Shown here: one piece after another, positions 44,344 to 52,678 of the stretch
How positions within the stretch are numbered: the stretch's first letter is position 1
Layout: each line of letters opens with the position of its first letter
The notes under the pieces: model-generated
The model's input: the letters and a program-made list of their open reading frames with translations, nothing else
The model's database searches: none
Told to the model about the DNA's origin: nothing
Position numbers and translations under genes: made by a program
NCBI RefSeq assembly: GCF_032598785.1
Contig: NZ_CP102984.1
Direction: 5' to 3' (one strand)
DNA length: 64,000 bases
From: Terrisporobacter petrolearius
GTDB taxonomy: Bacteria > Bacillota > Clostridia > Peptostreptococcales > Peptostreptococcaceae

Positions 44344-44778
44344 TTGATTAATATAAAAAAAGAAAAAATAATAATGAAATTTACCCTGCTTTCTTTTATT
44401 ATTTATATGATTATCATGCTAACTTTCGAAGCAATTATATATACAATAGCAGGAATAGGTTTTTTATCTTTTTTAGGATTTACATATGATTCATATAAAA
44501 GCGTTATAATCTTTCTAATAATTTGCTATATTATGCTTATCCCTGCCGATTATTATACTTCTATTTTAATCGGTTTATTTAAAGCTAAAAGCAATATTTC
44601 TAGGTTTCAACAAAGAGCCATAGATTTCATTTTATACACTTCTTTTTCTTGTTTTGTAGTTGGAGTTGTAGACTTTTTTATAGAAGGGATAAGTATAAGT
44701 CCTGCTAATCAAATTCTCTTTGTTTTACTTTACTACCTACTAGAAATATATTCTGATGTTTTACTTTTAAGCAAATAA
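44344..44778 (+). CDS. YrvL-like membrane protein
   Basis: A membrane protein of up to 144 residues with four helices; the end DFFIEGISISPANQILFVLL and YYLLEIYSD recall the YrvL regulatory family. The start is puzzling. TAGGAG (44338-44343) abuts the TTG at 44344, so initiation may use ATT (44347) or ATA (44353); the first ATG (44374) has no site. The last residues LLLSK and the stop lie in a 60-bp palindrome shared with the convergent gene. Confidence 0.6.
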   Translation: MINIKKEKIIMKFTLLSFIIYMIIMLTFEAIIYTIAGIGFLSFLGFTYDSYKSVIIFLIICYIMLIPADYYTSILIGLFKAKSNISRFQQRAIDFILYTSFSCFVVGVVDFFIEGISISPANQILFVLLYYLLEIYSDVLLLSK

Positions 44779-44820
44779 AAAGTCTATCAAAAGATAGACT
44801 TTTTATTTGCTTAAAAGTAA
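44761..44820. repeat. 60-bp perfect palindrome joining two convergent genes
   Basis: Bases 44761-44788 are the exact reverse complement of 44793-44820, with an AAAA loop between. The inner 12 bp (AAAAAGTCTATC) form a normal bidirectional terminator, but the outer 16 bp are coding. Both genes end TTA CTT TTA AGC AAA TAA, giving both proteins the ending L-L-L-S-K. Confidence 0.95.
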
Positions 44821-46080
44821 TAATTTTTCAATTTTCTTAGTCATTTCACAAGATTCACTCCAGAATTGATCTATATCTACTACCGTTTCACTTACATTTG
44901 CAAACTCACATGCAAATCCTGTAACATGACTATTTATAGTTGAAATAACGCTAGATTTCAAATCATCAAGATTTCTATTTTCTACTTGACTTATAAAATC
45001 CTTTATTAATTGTTCTTCAAAATTATCTTTATCAAGTTTGATTACTACTTCTTCCTCATTAATAAATTTTTTAATAATAATAGTGTTATCTTGTAAATCT
45101 GCATAAATTTCTCCATGAGTAAACATAAGTGTAAGGTTTCTATTTTCTTTTTTTGTAAATGCACTAATATTAAGTGTTGCTGTAATATTATTTTTAAATT
45201 TAAGTATGCTTATTAAATTATCAGAAACATTATTATCACAAGAATATACACATTGCCCATATTGGCCCTCTTTTAATATATTATTTATGTTTTCTTCGGT
45301 TGGGTTTATATGTAGTGCATGACTCATTTTATCATCATCTATATAAATTCTTTGAGCACAATAAGGACATTCTTTTTCTTTACTACATCTTATACATAAC
45401 TCACTCATATCCAGTTGTAGATTTTTCCTCATAAAGTGATTCAGTTTACCAAAGGATGAAATCTTCTCACATTGTGAATTTGTTAAAAATTCAAGTATAT
45501 CTAAATCATAGCAACTATTTGTTAAAATAAGTGGAGCCGTATCATTATCTAATCTCCAATTCCCTCTTACAAAATTATGTACAAATTTTCTATATCCTAT
45601 ATAAGAATTGTAATTAATATTAATTAAATTCCCCATCTCTTTGTTTAATATTATTTGTCTAATCTTCAAGAATAAATTTGAATATCTAAAAGGCATTGTA
45701 GCCATAAAAACTTTATCTTTGTTATTTTCACATAAATTTTTTAAATTAACTAATTTATCTAGGTTATTGGCAACAGGACCTTCAACTAACACATCATAAC
45801 CTTTTTCTAAAGCTGAAGAAGCTATATAAAAATGAGTATTATCATTACTACAAACTATAACTGCATCTGCCATTTTTTCTTTTTTTAAAAAAACATCTAT
45901 ATTTTCAAAGACTTTATCCTCAGATAAATTAAATATTTCCTTAAACTTTTCTCTTCTTCCTATTTTACTTTCTACAACCGCTACAACTTCACATATATCA
46001 TTATTATTTTTTATAAATTCACCATAAGTGTATCTACCCCTTACACCTGCTCCAATTATAGCTAATTTAACTTTATTCAT
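44803..46080 (-). CDS. Gfo/Idh/MocA-family oxidoreductase
   Basis: The N-terminal Rossmann domain (KLAIIGAGVRGRYTYGEF) binds NAD(P), followed by ADAVIVCSNDNTHF and the family motif EGPVANNLDKLVNL. The C-terminal domain is unusual in holding a four-Cys cluster, LCIRCSKEKECPYCAQRIY, followed by a further Cys pair, which could bind zinc or iron. The substrate is unknown; relatives oxidise sugars or inositols. It lies 72 bp after the EamA gene on the same strand. ATG 46080 is used after AAGGGGAT. Confidence 0.82.
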   Translation of the reverse strand: MNKVKLAIIGAGVRGRYTYGEFIKNNNDICEVVAVVESKIGRREKFKEIFNLSEDKVFENIDVFLKKEKMADAVIVCSNDNTHFYIASSALEKGYDVLVEGPVANNLDKLVNLKNLCENNKDKVFMATMPFRYSNLFLKIRQIILNKEMGNLININYNSYIGYRKFVHNFVRGNWRLDNDTAPLILTNSCYDLDILEFLTNSQCEKISSFGKLNHFMRKNLQLDMSELCIRCSKEKECPYCAQRIYIDDDKMSHALHINPTEENINNILKEGQYGQCVYSCDNNVSDNLISILKFKNNITATLNISAFTKKENRNLTLMFTHGEIYADLQDNTIIIKKFINEEEVVIKLDKDNFEEQLIKDFISQVENRNLDDLKSSVISTINSHVTGFACEFANVSETVVDIDQFWSESCEMTKKIEKLLLLSK

Positions 46081-46152
46081 CAAACAATCCCCTTTATTAG
46101 AAAAATAAATTACTTCTATAAATAATTATAATATACATTTTTCATATTTAGA

Positions 46153-47031
46153 TTATTTTCTTAACTTATCTTGTCTTTTATTATATAAAAACATATATAA
46201 TGCTGCAGCAAATATTATAAAGTAACCTACAATACTAAGACTATCTGGATATACACCAAATAAGAATATACTTAAAATAGCTGAAAATATTATATTACTA
46301 TAATCAAATATAGAAATTTCTTTAGCTGGGGCATATTTGTATGCTAAGGTAACTCCAAATTGACCAAGACTGGCAAATACCCCTGCTAATATTAAATAAA
46401 TAAACTGCACAGGTGTCATTGGCTCATAAACCATTAGAAACATTGGTAAAACTGTAATTAATGAAAACGTGGAAAAGAAAAATACAATAGTATAATACTC
46501 TTCTTTATTTCCTAACATTCTTACAAAAGTATATGCAAGAGCAGCAAATACTGCACTTAAAAAGCCTATCATGTATGGCACAACTCTAACATCAAAAGTA
46601 GGTTTTATTATAAATAATGCACCAATAAATGCAAAAATAATAGCTAATATTTGCTTTGGATTAATTTTTTCCTTTAGTATTAAAGCACAAAATATTACTA
46701 CTAAAAATGGACTTATTTTATTTAACATATTTGCATCTGATAATACTAGTTTATCTATAGCATAATAATTAAAAATAACTCCAATTGTTCCAAATATAGA
46801 ACGATAGATTAATATTTTTCTATTTTCTTTTTTTCCTGTAAAGCTTCCTTTATGTTTTATTATTAAAAATAATGCAATTATTGCAGCTACCAAATTTCTA
46901 AAAAATACTTTTTGCATATTAGGTAAGTCACCTGATAATTTTATAAAAGCCGACATCACTGCAAATCCGAATGCAGATAAAATAATAAAGAATATGCCTT
47001 TTAATCTGTTTGATTTTGTTATTTCACTCAT
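46153..47031 (-). CDS. EamA/DMT-family transporter, ribosome site displaced
   Basis: This 292-residue protein has ten membrane helices in two EamA repeats (GIFFIILSAFGFAVMSAFIK; FLSAVFAALAYTFVRMLGNK). It probably exports a small metabolite such as an amino acid or nucleotide. The coding sequence is intact, but upstream of the ATG stands TCACTAAAGATAAAAA with no Shine-Dalgarno. The original GGAGAAAAA-ATG lies at the far end of the transposable element (51808-51819). Translation is therefore probably weak unless coupled to a small open frame in the element end (47057-47077). Confidence 0.85.
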   Translation of the reverse strand: MSEITKSNRLKGIFFIILSAFGFAVMSAFIKLSGDLPNMQKVFFRNLVAAIIALFLIIKHKGSFTGKKENRKILIYRSIFGTIGVIFNYYAIDKLVLSDANMLNKISPFLVVIFCALILKEKINPKQILAIIFAFIGALFIIKPTFDVRVVPYMIGFLSAVFAALAYTFVRMLGNKEEYYTIVFFFSTFSLITVLPMFLMVYEPMTPVQFIYLILAGVFASLGQFGVTLAYKYAPAKEISIFDYSNIIFSAILSIFLFGVYPDSLSIVGYFIIFAAALYMFLYNKRQDKLRK

Positions 47032-47056
47032 TTTTTATCTTTAGTGAGAGAGTGTA

Positions 47057-47077
47057 CTATAAGTACCAAACCCCCAT
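47057..47077 (-). other. Six-codon ORF with strong ribosome site in element left end
   Basis: AAAGGAG (47084-47090) precedes ATG GGG GTT TGG TAC TTA TAG. The stop lies 25 nt before the EamA ATG, so ribosomes terminating here might re-initiate on the transporter. Coding function is not implied. Confidence 0.3.
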
Positions 47078-47124
47078 TAAATTCTCCTTTCTTTCTTATT
47101 ATTCACTTTTTAGTGTCTAATAAG

Positions 47125-47556
47125 TTATTTTATACTTTTTATTTTATCTAAACTTTCTCTTAATCTTTTATTTTCATCTTTAAGTTCTTCCATATCAACT
47201 AATTGAATAATTAGTTTTTCTTTATCTTCTTTAAGTTTTTTAATTTCTTCATATAGTTGTTTTATCTTAACGTCTTTAGCCTTTATTTTATCTTTAGGTG
47301 TAGCAACTATACTATCATTAGATACACCTTTCTGAATGGCTCTTAGGCTTAATATGCGCTCTTTTAAAATAGGATTATTGTATAGAGTAGCCTTAGATAC
47401 TCCTGCTTCCTCGGCTACTGTTTTAAAGTTAATTGGCTTAGTCTTTGAACGCTTTAACTTATCTATTGCTTTATTAACCTTTTCGATAGTTTCTTGGTTT
47501 TTCTTTTTAGCAAATTCCTTTATGCCCTCTGTATTTTTATTATTGTTTTTCTTCAT
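47125..47556 (-). CDS. TnpC-like protein (DUF6262)
   Basis: The 143-residue protein starts with a basic region (KKNNNKNTEGIKEFAKKKNQ), has an HTH-like core (INFKTVAEEAGVSKATLYNN) and ends in a long coiled coil (residues about 85-140, Lys/Glu/Leu-rich). This is the TnpC / DUF6262 layout found downstream of Tn554-type recombinases, thought to help orientation and efficiency of transposition. It overlaps the upstream recombinase by 17 bp, and GGAGGAG precedes its ATG. Confidence 0.8.
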   Translation of the reverse strand: MKKNNNKNTEGIKEFAKKKNQETIEKVNKAIDKLKRSKTKPINFKTVAEEAGVSKATLYNNPILKERILSLRAIQKGVSNDSIVATPKDKIKAKDVKIKQLYEEIKKLKEDKEKLIIQLVDMEELKDENKRLRESLDKIKSIK

Positions 47557-49060
47557 TGATTTGCTCCTCCAAACTATCTACTAATGGTTTTAAATACTTA
47601 TATTTAACGTATTGCCTTTCCCAAGAACGTTGTTGACCTAATTCCTTATATCTTGCCATTTCTTTTTCCATAAGGTCTAATTCTTGCTTTAAAACAGGGT
47701 AGAATTTAACCTCGGTAACGTAGTTAGGGCAGTTGTAAAAGAAGCAACCATCACCATCTGAACAGTTCCCCCTTCTAAAATCATATAGGCATACGCCTGT
47801 TGGTAATGGATTAAAACCCATTGATTTTGACAAGTTAGAAATTATTTCATCAATCTCTTGCTCTGTTTTACCTCTAAACTGTTCATTAAGTTTTCTCTTA
47901 ATTTCTTTTGCTCTAAGTCCAGCAATTTTAGAATCTTTACCAAGTATCATATCGGAATATATTTCTTTAACTTCTTCCTCCTGTAAAGTAAGATAGTGTG
48001 AAGTCATTTCAATAGATACATGGGCAAACTGTTTCATAATGTATGCTATCGGTACTTTTTGTTTGATAAGTTCTCTAACAAATGTTGCTCTAAATTGATG
48101 TGATTCTAATGAATATAAGTTGCCTTTGTTATCCCTTATATCCCATATTTCTATAAACTTCCTTAATTTTTTTGAACCCCATTGGTCTATTGAATAAACA
48201 TTTCCTTTATTAGTTATAAATAATTCATTCAAGTCATATTTAATTCTTAAATCCTTAGTATATCCTTCAAGTTGTATAATTGCATTTTTAACTAACTCAT
48301 TAATAAATACCTTATGAATTATAGGCTCACCCTTTTCTGTTTTACCAATAGTAACTTCCATATAATCATATCCATCATTCGTTGTGTGAACACAACCTTG
48401 TCGGATAGATAATACTTCATTAATCCTAAGTCCAGTTTGGCTTTGAATTATTATCCCTGCTTTAGTTAAAATATTTTTTTCTTTCAAGGCACATTGAAGT
48501 ATTTTATCAAATATACCTTCGGGAATAGGCTTAGTTTTATTTTCTTTTAAAGCCTTTTTAGTATCCCATAAATCACAAGAAGTAAAATCTACAAAGATAT
48601 TAGTTTTAGGTACATTCCAACCTTTTATTTGACCTATTTTAATAATCTCTTCAACTATCTTACAACGAATATAACCTGTTTGTTGTTCAACTTTCTTTTC
48701 TTCTTTAAGCCACATTGAATACTGTAGAAACATTTCCTTGGTTATCTCATTGAAATTAGTAACATTGTTTAATTTACAATATTCAATAAACGACGGTAAA
48801 TGACATCTCATATAATCAACAATAGTTCTTGGTTTGACTTTTCCTAACTTATAATAAACATAAAGTTTTGTAGTAGTCTTAATTTCTTCTTCTTGAATAT
48901 ATTTAAAATTTATTTGCTTTTTATTTTGTATTACCTTAGCAGTAGTTATAAAAGGTGATAAGTCCCATACATCATCAGTAAATTTAGAATTTCCAATAGT
49001 TATATTACTATAATCACTTTCAGTAGTTATTGGTTGTAAATTTGACTTAGTTATTGCCAT
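47540..49060 (-). CDS. Tyrosine recombinase 3 (TnpB-like)
   Basis: This 506-residue integrase has a catalytic set in TGLRINEVLSI (Arg I), SHQFRATFVREL (His-x-x-Arg), FAHVSIEMTSHYLTL (His and the nucleophile Tyr). After the catalytic domain comes a Cys-rich tail (GVCLYDFRRGNCSDGDGCFF, YNCPNYV), probably a zinc-binding module, then a helical end. The tail is typical of Tn554 TnpB-type enzymes. It overlaps both neighbours (14 and 17 bp), so the four genes are translationally coupled. Confidence 0.85.
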   Translation of the reverse strand: MAITKSNLQPITTESDYSNITIGNSKFTDDVWDLSPFITTAKVIQNKKQINFKYIQEEEIKTTTKLYVYYKLGKVKPRTIVDYMRCHLPSFIEYCKLNNVTNFNEITKEMFLQYSMWLKEEKKVEQQTGYIRCKIVEEIIKIGQIKGWNVPKTNIFVDFTSCDLWDTKKALKENKTKPIPEGIFDKILQCALKEKNILTKAGIIIQSQTGLRINEVLSIRQGCVHTTNDGYDYMEVTIGKTEKGEPIIHKVFINELVKNAIIQLEGYTKDLRIKYDLNELFITNKGNVYSIDQWGSKKLRKFIEIWDIRDNKGNLYSLESHQFRATFVRELIKQKVPIAYIMKQFAHVSIEMTSHYLTLQEEEVKEIYSDMILGKDSKIAGLRAKEIKRKLNEQFRGKTEQEIDEIISNLSKSMGFNPLPTGVCLYDFRRGNCSDGDGCFFYNCPNYVTEVKFYPVLKQELDLMEKEMARYKELGQQRSWERQYVKYKYLKPLVDSLEEQINEEKQ

Positions 49061-50495
49061 CTTGTATTTCCTCCAATCTCTTTACAATCTCTTTTAGAAT
49101 TTCAATAGTAGGTAGGAAATGCTCGGAATAATGGTCGCCATAGATATTTCCCTCTAATTGCTTTTCTAACTCTGCCAAATGATTTTTATGAGCCTGTAAA
49201 TACTCTGGAGTAGTGATATATCTGCTACAAGTGTAGCATTTTTGCCTTTTTAATAATCTGTCGCAAATCTTTCCATCAATACAAGGCTTAGTGCAATAAC
49301 CATCTTCCATTCTTGCTCCTTTATCCTTATTTTCCTTGAACCAAATTAAATCATTCTTATCTGTTATAACTGTTTCATCAACAAAGTTGATGTTTCCGAT
49401 AATACCTATATTCTTAAAGACTTCGGCTCTTTCTTTATCTTTAATATCAGCATAACTTTGTTTAGTAGTCATAGGAGAAGAATGTCCTAAAACTTCTTGT
49501 ATAGCCTTTAAATCAGTTCCTTTAGATAACATATCAGTTGCAAGTGTTCTTCTAAATTGGTGTGATGTAAGGTTATAATATTCACCATTTGTATCTCTAA
49601 TATCATTATTCTTAATAAAAGCATTAAACCAATTAAATATTGATGGCTTAGTAGTATTAATTATTTCATCTTTTTTCACCTTTGAATTACCTTTAGATAC
49701 TCTATGAATAAATAAATAATCTCTAATGCCATCATCTGCCTGTTCTCTTAATTCTTTGGTATATTCTATCAACTTTTCGACTGCGATAGTACATTCATTA
49801 GGAATAGGCATTGGTTGACGTTCCTTACGATTTTTATGGTCATACCAACTTAAAGTATATCCACTAATTAAATGTGGCTTAACGCTATCGATAGTTAATT
49901 TAAGCATATCTCCAATTCTCATTCCTGTACTTTGAAGAATGATTATTCCATATTTAACATAAGGATTTTCTTCATTCTTTAAGCCTTTATTTATTTGCTC
50001 TAAAACTTCATCAGGAATAAAATCTATTTTAAGTTTTCTATTAACTCCTGCATATTCATTACCTGTAAATATCTCTATTTTAGGCACTTCATTAGGTATA
50101 TATAACTGTCCCCAACGAATTATATTTTTTAAAACATCAAGACAATTTTTTTGATATATATAAGAAAGTCTCTTTTTAGTTCTATCGTTTAAGTAAGTTT
50201 TTAAATATAATAAATACAAATCAATATCATTATTTTTAAGACCTTTAAGATTTGTAATATTATTGTTCATTGCATAATTATTAAAAATTTTAAATTGAGA
50301 AATTTCTTTATACAATTTTGATAGAGTACCATTTCCTTCTCTATAATTTCTCCAAGTGTAAACCTTAACCACATTTTTAATACTATCGCTTTCAATATAT
50401 GAGAAATCAAATTTAAATTTCTTTCCATAATGTTGTGAGTTACTATCATTATCTATTAGTTCCCAATTATCACCATTAGGCATTTTACTTGCCAT
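49047..50495 (-). CDS. Tyrosine recombinase 2 (TnpB-like)
   Basis: The 482-residue integrase carries STGMRIGDMLKLTID (Arg I), TSHQFRRTLATDML (His-x-x-Arg) and VLGHSSPMTTKQSYADI (His, Tyr). Its tail has a separate Cys cluster (YCTKPCIDGKICDRLLKRQK, CYTCSRYI) followed by a helix, like that of recombinase 3. ATG 50495 is preferred to the TTG at 50510, because GGAGGTGGAG lies between them. It overlaps recombinase 1 by 11 bp. Confidence 0.85.
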   Translation of the reverse strand: MASKMPNGDNWELIDNDSNSQHYGKKFKFDFSYIESDSIKNVVKVYTWRNYREGNGTLSKLYKEISQFKIFNNYAMNNNITNLKGLKNNDIDLYLLYLKTYLNDRTKKRLSYIYQKNCLDVLKNIIRWGQLYIPNEVPKIEIFTGNEYAGVNRKLKIDFIPDEVLEQINKGLKNEENPYVKYGIIILQSTGMRIGDMLKLTIDSVKPHLISGYTLSWYDHKNRKERQPMPIPNECTIAVEKLIEYTKELREQADDGIRDYLFIHRVSKGNSKVKKDEIINTTKPSIFNWFNAFIKNNDIRDTNGEYYNLTSHQFRRTLATDMLSKGTDLKAIQEVLGHSSPMTTKQSYADIKDKERAEVFKNIGIIGNINFVDETVITDKNDLIWFKENKDKGARMEDGYCTKPCIDGKICDRLLKRQKCYTCSRYITTPEYLQAHKNHLAELEKQLEGNIYGDHYSEHFLPTIEILKEIVKRLEEIQDGNN

Positions 50496-51576
50496 TTGCT
50501 CCACCTCCAATTAAAGAACTCTTATTCCAATATCTACTTAAATTATCTTCAAGATACTGATTTGAAATATGAGTATATTGTTGAGTTGTAGTAATATGTT
50601 CGTGTCCTAAGATTATCTTAACAACACTAATATCCACACCACTTTGAACTAAAGCAGTTGCACAAGTATGCCTTAAATCGTGAAAATTTAACTCTATACC
50701 AGTTTTCTTTTTAACTGTATTAAATACTTCATAAATTGCCCTATAAGTTAATGGCTTACCTAAATTTTGCTTTTGTTGTGATACAAAGATATAACTATTC
50801 TCTGTATCAATATTATTTCTTTCTTCCATTATGAAATTATCTATTTCCTCTAATAAAGTCATTGGAATATATAAATGTCTTGTTTTACCCTTAGACTTTA
50901 TATTTTCTAATATACCCACTTCTAAGGATGTATCGGGATAGGGTATATCTTCAATTTGAAGGTCTAATACCTCTCCAATTCTCGCACCTGTAAGGTACAT
51001 TATCTTAAAGATAAGTTTATCTCTCCAAGTATTTAAATTATTTAAAAATATTTCAGCATCTTTATCTGATACTAACTTAAAAGTAGTTTTACTTTCTTTA
51101 ACTTTAAATATAGATTGTTTAGTTTTATTATTACTTCTTGCGTGATGTAGTAGACTTTTAAACATATCAAACGGTCTGTTTACATCTTCCATTATGATAG
51201 GATTATTTACCTCTTTAACCATTCCACAATATTTATAGAAGTTATAAACTGTACTAAGTATTCTATTTATTGTTTTTCCTGTACGCTTACTTTTCGCATA
51301 AATACTGACTACATTATCCGTAGGATTGGGTTCTCTAAGATACTCTATAAATTCACCTATAACATTAGGTGTAACTTCATCATAGTTGTAATGTTCTTTA
51401 TTTAAAAACTCCCAATACAACTTTAAATCATTGCAGTTAGCCTTTATTGTATTAAATGCTCTATCTTTTTGTCTAAGGTATTTTAAGTAGTCATATACAG
51501 GCTTAACTAATTTCATATTATTATCAAGTAGTACAACAATGTCTTTATTTTCATATCTTATTGTGTGTAATTCCAT
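50485..51576 (-). CDS. Tyrosine recombinase 1 (TnpA-like)
   Basis: This 363-residue XerC/D-like integrase has an N-terminal SAM-like domain (YLKYLRQKDRAFNTIKANCN) and a complete catalytic domain: LTGARIGEVLDLQ, NFHDLRHTCATALVQSGVD and ILGHEHITTTQQYTHI. Length and order match TnpA of Tn554 (first gene, about 360 residues). GGAG lies 10 nt before the ATG. It is the first gene of the four-gene unit. Confidence 0.88.
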   Translation of the reverse strand: MELHTIRYENKDIVVLLDNNMKLVKPVYDYLKYLRQKDRAFNTIKANCNDLKLYWEFLNKEHYNYDEVTPNVIGEFIEYLREPNPTDNVVSIYAKSKRTGKTINRILSTVYNFYKYCGMVKEVNNPIIMEDVNRPFDMFKSLLHHARSNNKTKQSIFKVKESKTTFKLVSDKDAEIFLNNLNTWRDKLIFKIMYLTGARIGEVLDLQIEDIPYPDTSLEVGILENIKSKGKTRHLYIPMTLLEEIDNFIMEERNNIDTENSYIFVSQQKQNLGKPLTYRAIYEVFNTVKKKTGIELNFHDLRHTCATALVQSGVDISVVKIILGHEHITTTQQYTHISNQYLEDNLSRYWNKSSLIGGGANGK

Positions 51577-51807
51577 TCCGTAAGTTCTCCTATCGTTCTT
51601 TATATGTATAATAAGTTGATATTACTATTTTAAGTTGATTTGATATAATTATTCAACAGTAATATTGTCTTATCAATAATATATTTTACTGTGGTTCTTA
51701 CTTACTCTTATACACTCCCTTATTATACTCTCTTACCTATGTATATCTCTACTCTTATCTATACCTATATTATTATTTACTATCTATACTATAATCACTA
51801 AAGATAA
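51577..51807. repeat. Right end of the element with subterminal repeats
   Basis: This non-coding end holds a run of related short motifs (TACACTCCCTT, TATACTCTCTTACC, TATATCTCTACTCTT, CTATACTATAATCAC), partly mirrored at the left end (AGTACACTCTCTCAC on the minus strand, 47045-47059). They may be arm-type binding sites for the recombinases. The 11-bp terminal repeat closes it. Confidence 0.45.
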
Positions 51808-52029
51808 CATTTTTTCTCCTTTTATTTATTAATTTTTTCTAAAATTGCACTAATCTATTTTATATGTGCAAAATACAATAGTCAAATTTTTTATACCCAT
51901 TTCATTACATTTATATTTATACATATTTATATTTTTTATGATAGCGTATTGCATATTTCTAAATTATCTATACAATATTAATAGTGATATTATTTTATAT
52001 TTTACAATTTTAAAATAGAAGGTGAATAA

Positions 52030-52650
52030 ATGAAAGAAAAATATACCGTTCCTATATATCAAAAAATAGCATTAGATTTAGCAAATAAGATACATACTGG
52101 GGACATAAAAGAAGGTAGTACTCTTTATGGTCGTTCTATACTTGCAGGGAAATACAATGTCTCTCCAGAGACAATAAGAAGAGCCATAAAACTACTAGAA
52201 GATATCGACATTGTTGAGAGTATAAAAGGTAAGGGTGTAATAGTGTTGTCTTCTAATAATGCATTATCTTTTATAAAAAAATATGAAGACATTACAAATA
52301 TATCTTCTTATAAAAGTAATTTATATAGATTACTTGAAGATAAGTCAAGAATTGATAGCGATATAATTCTTACATTAAACAAAATTTTAGATTATTCTGA
52401 TAGATTAGAAGTTATTAATCCTCTAGTTCCTATACAATTCACTGTAGAAGCTCACTGCAAATTTATTGGGAAAACAGCAGCAGAAACTAAATTTTGGCAA
52501 AATACTGGGGCTACTATTGTTGCTATAAAAAGAGGAGATGAATTAATTATTTCTCCAGGACCTTATATAGTATTTATGGAAAAAGATATATTATTAGTTG
52601 TTGGTGATAGATATATTTACAACTCAGTGCCAACTTTCTTATACGATTAA
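52030..52650 (+). CDS. GntR-type regulator with RCK_C (TrkA-C) domain, BusR-like
   Basis: Residues 1-72 form a GntR winged helix (VPIYQKIALDLANKIHTGDI, GKYNVSPETIRRAIKLLEDI). Residues 80-120 are a helical linker. Residues about 125-200 are an RCK_C domain (NPLVPIQFTVEAHCKFIGKT, IVAIKRGDELIISPGPYIVF, ILLVVGD). This layout is that of BusR, the c-di-AMP-responsive repressor of osmolyte uptake in lactococci and streptococci. Before the insertion the gene stood divergent from the EamA-Gfo/Idh operon, which may be its target. AAGGTGA precedes the ATG. Confidence 0.85.
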   Translation: MKEKYTVPIYQKIALDLANKIHTGDIKEGSTLYGRSILAGKYNVSPETIRRAIKLLEDIDIVESIKGKGVIVLSSNNALSFIKKYEDITNISSYKSNLYRLLEDKSRIDSDIILTLNKILDYSDRLEVINPLVPIQFTVEAHCKFIGKTAAETKFWQNTGATIVAIKRGDELIISPGPYIVFMEKDILLVVGDRYIYNSVPTFLYD

Positions 52651-52678
52651 ATTTTTACTTGAAAATTTACTATTAATA

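Larger units (their letters stand above)
47037..51807 (-). mobile_element. Tn554 / recombinase-in-trio type element
   Basis: Three adjacent tyrosine recombinase genes and a TnpC-like gene overlap head to tail on the minus strand and fill the element, leaving no cargo. The ends read directly: ATCTTTAGTGA at 47037-47047 and its reverse complement TCACTAAAGAT at 51795-51805. The direct repeat CATTTTTT flanks them at 47029-47036 and 51808-51815. Removing 47037-51815 restores GGAGAAAAAATGAGTGAAAT, a normal ribosome site and start for the EamA gene. Related elements are Tn554 of staphylococci and RIT elements; a fourth non-recombinase gene fits the Tn554 TnpC role. Confidence 0.85.

Noticed and set aside
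47029..51815. Integrated conjugative element or phage integrase cluster
   Set aside because: No relaxase, coupling protein or cargo is present; the recombinases fill the element from end to end.
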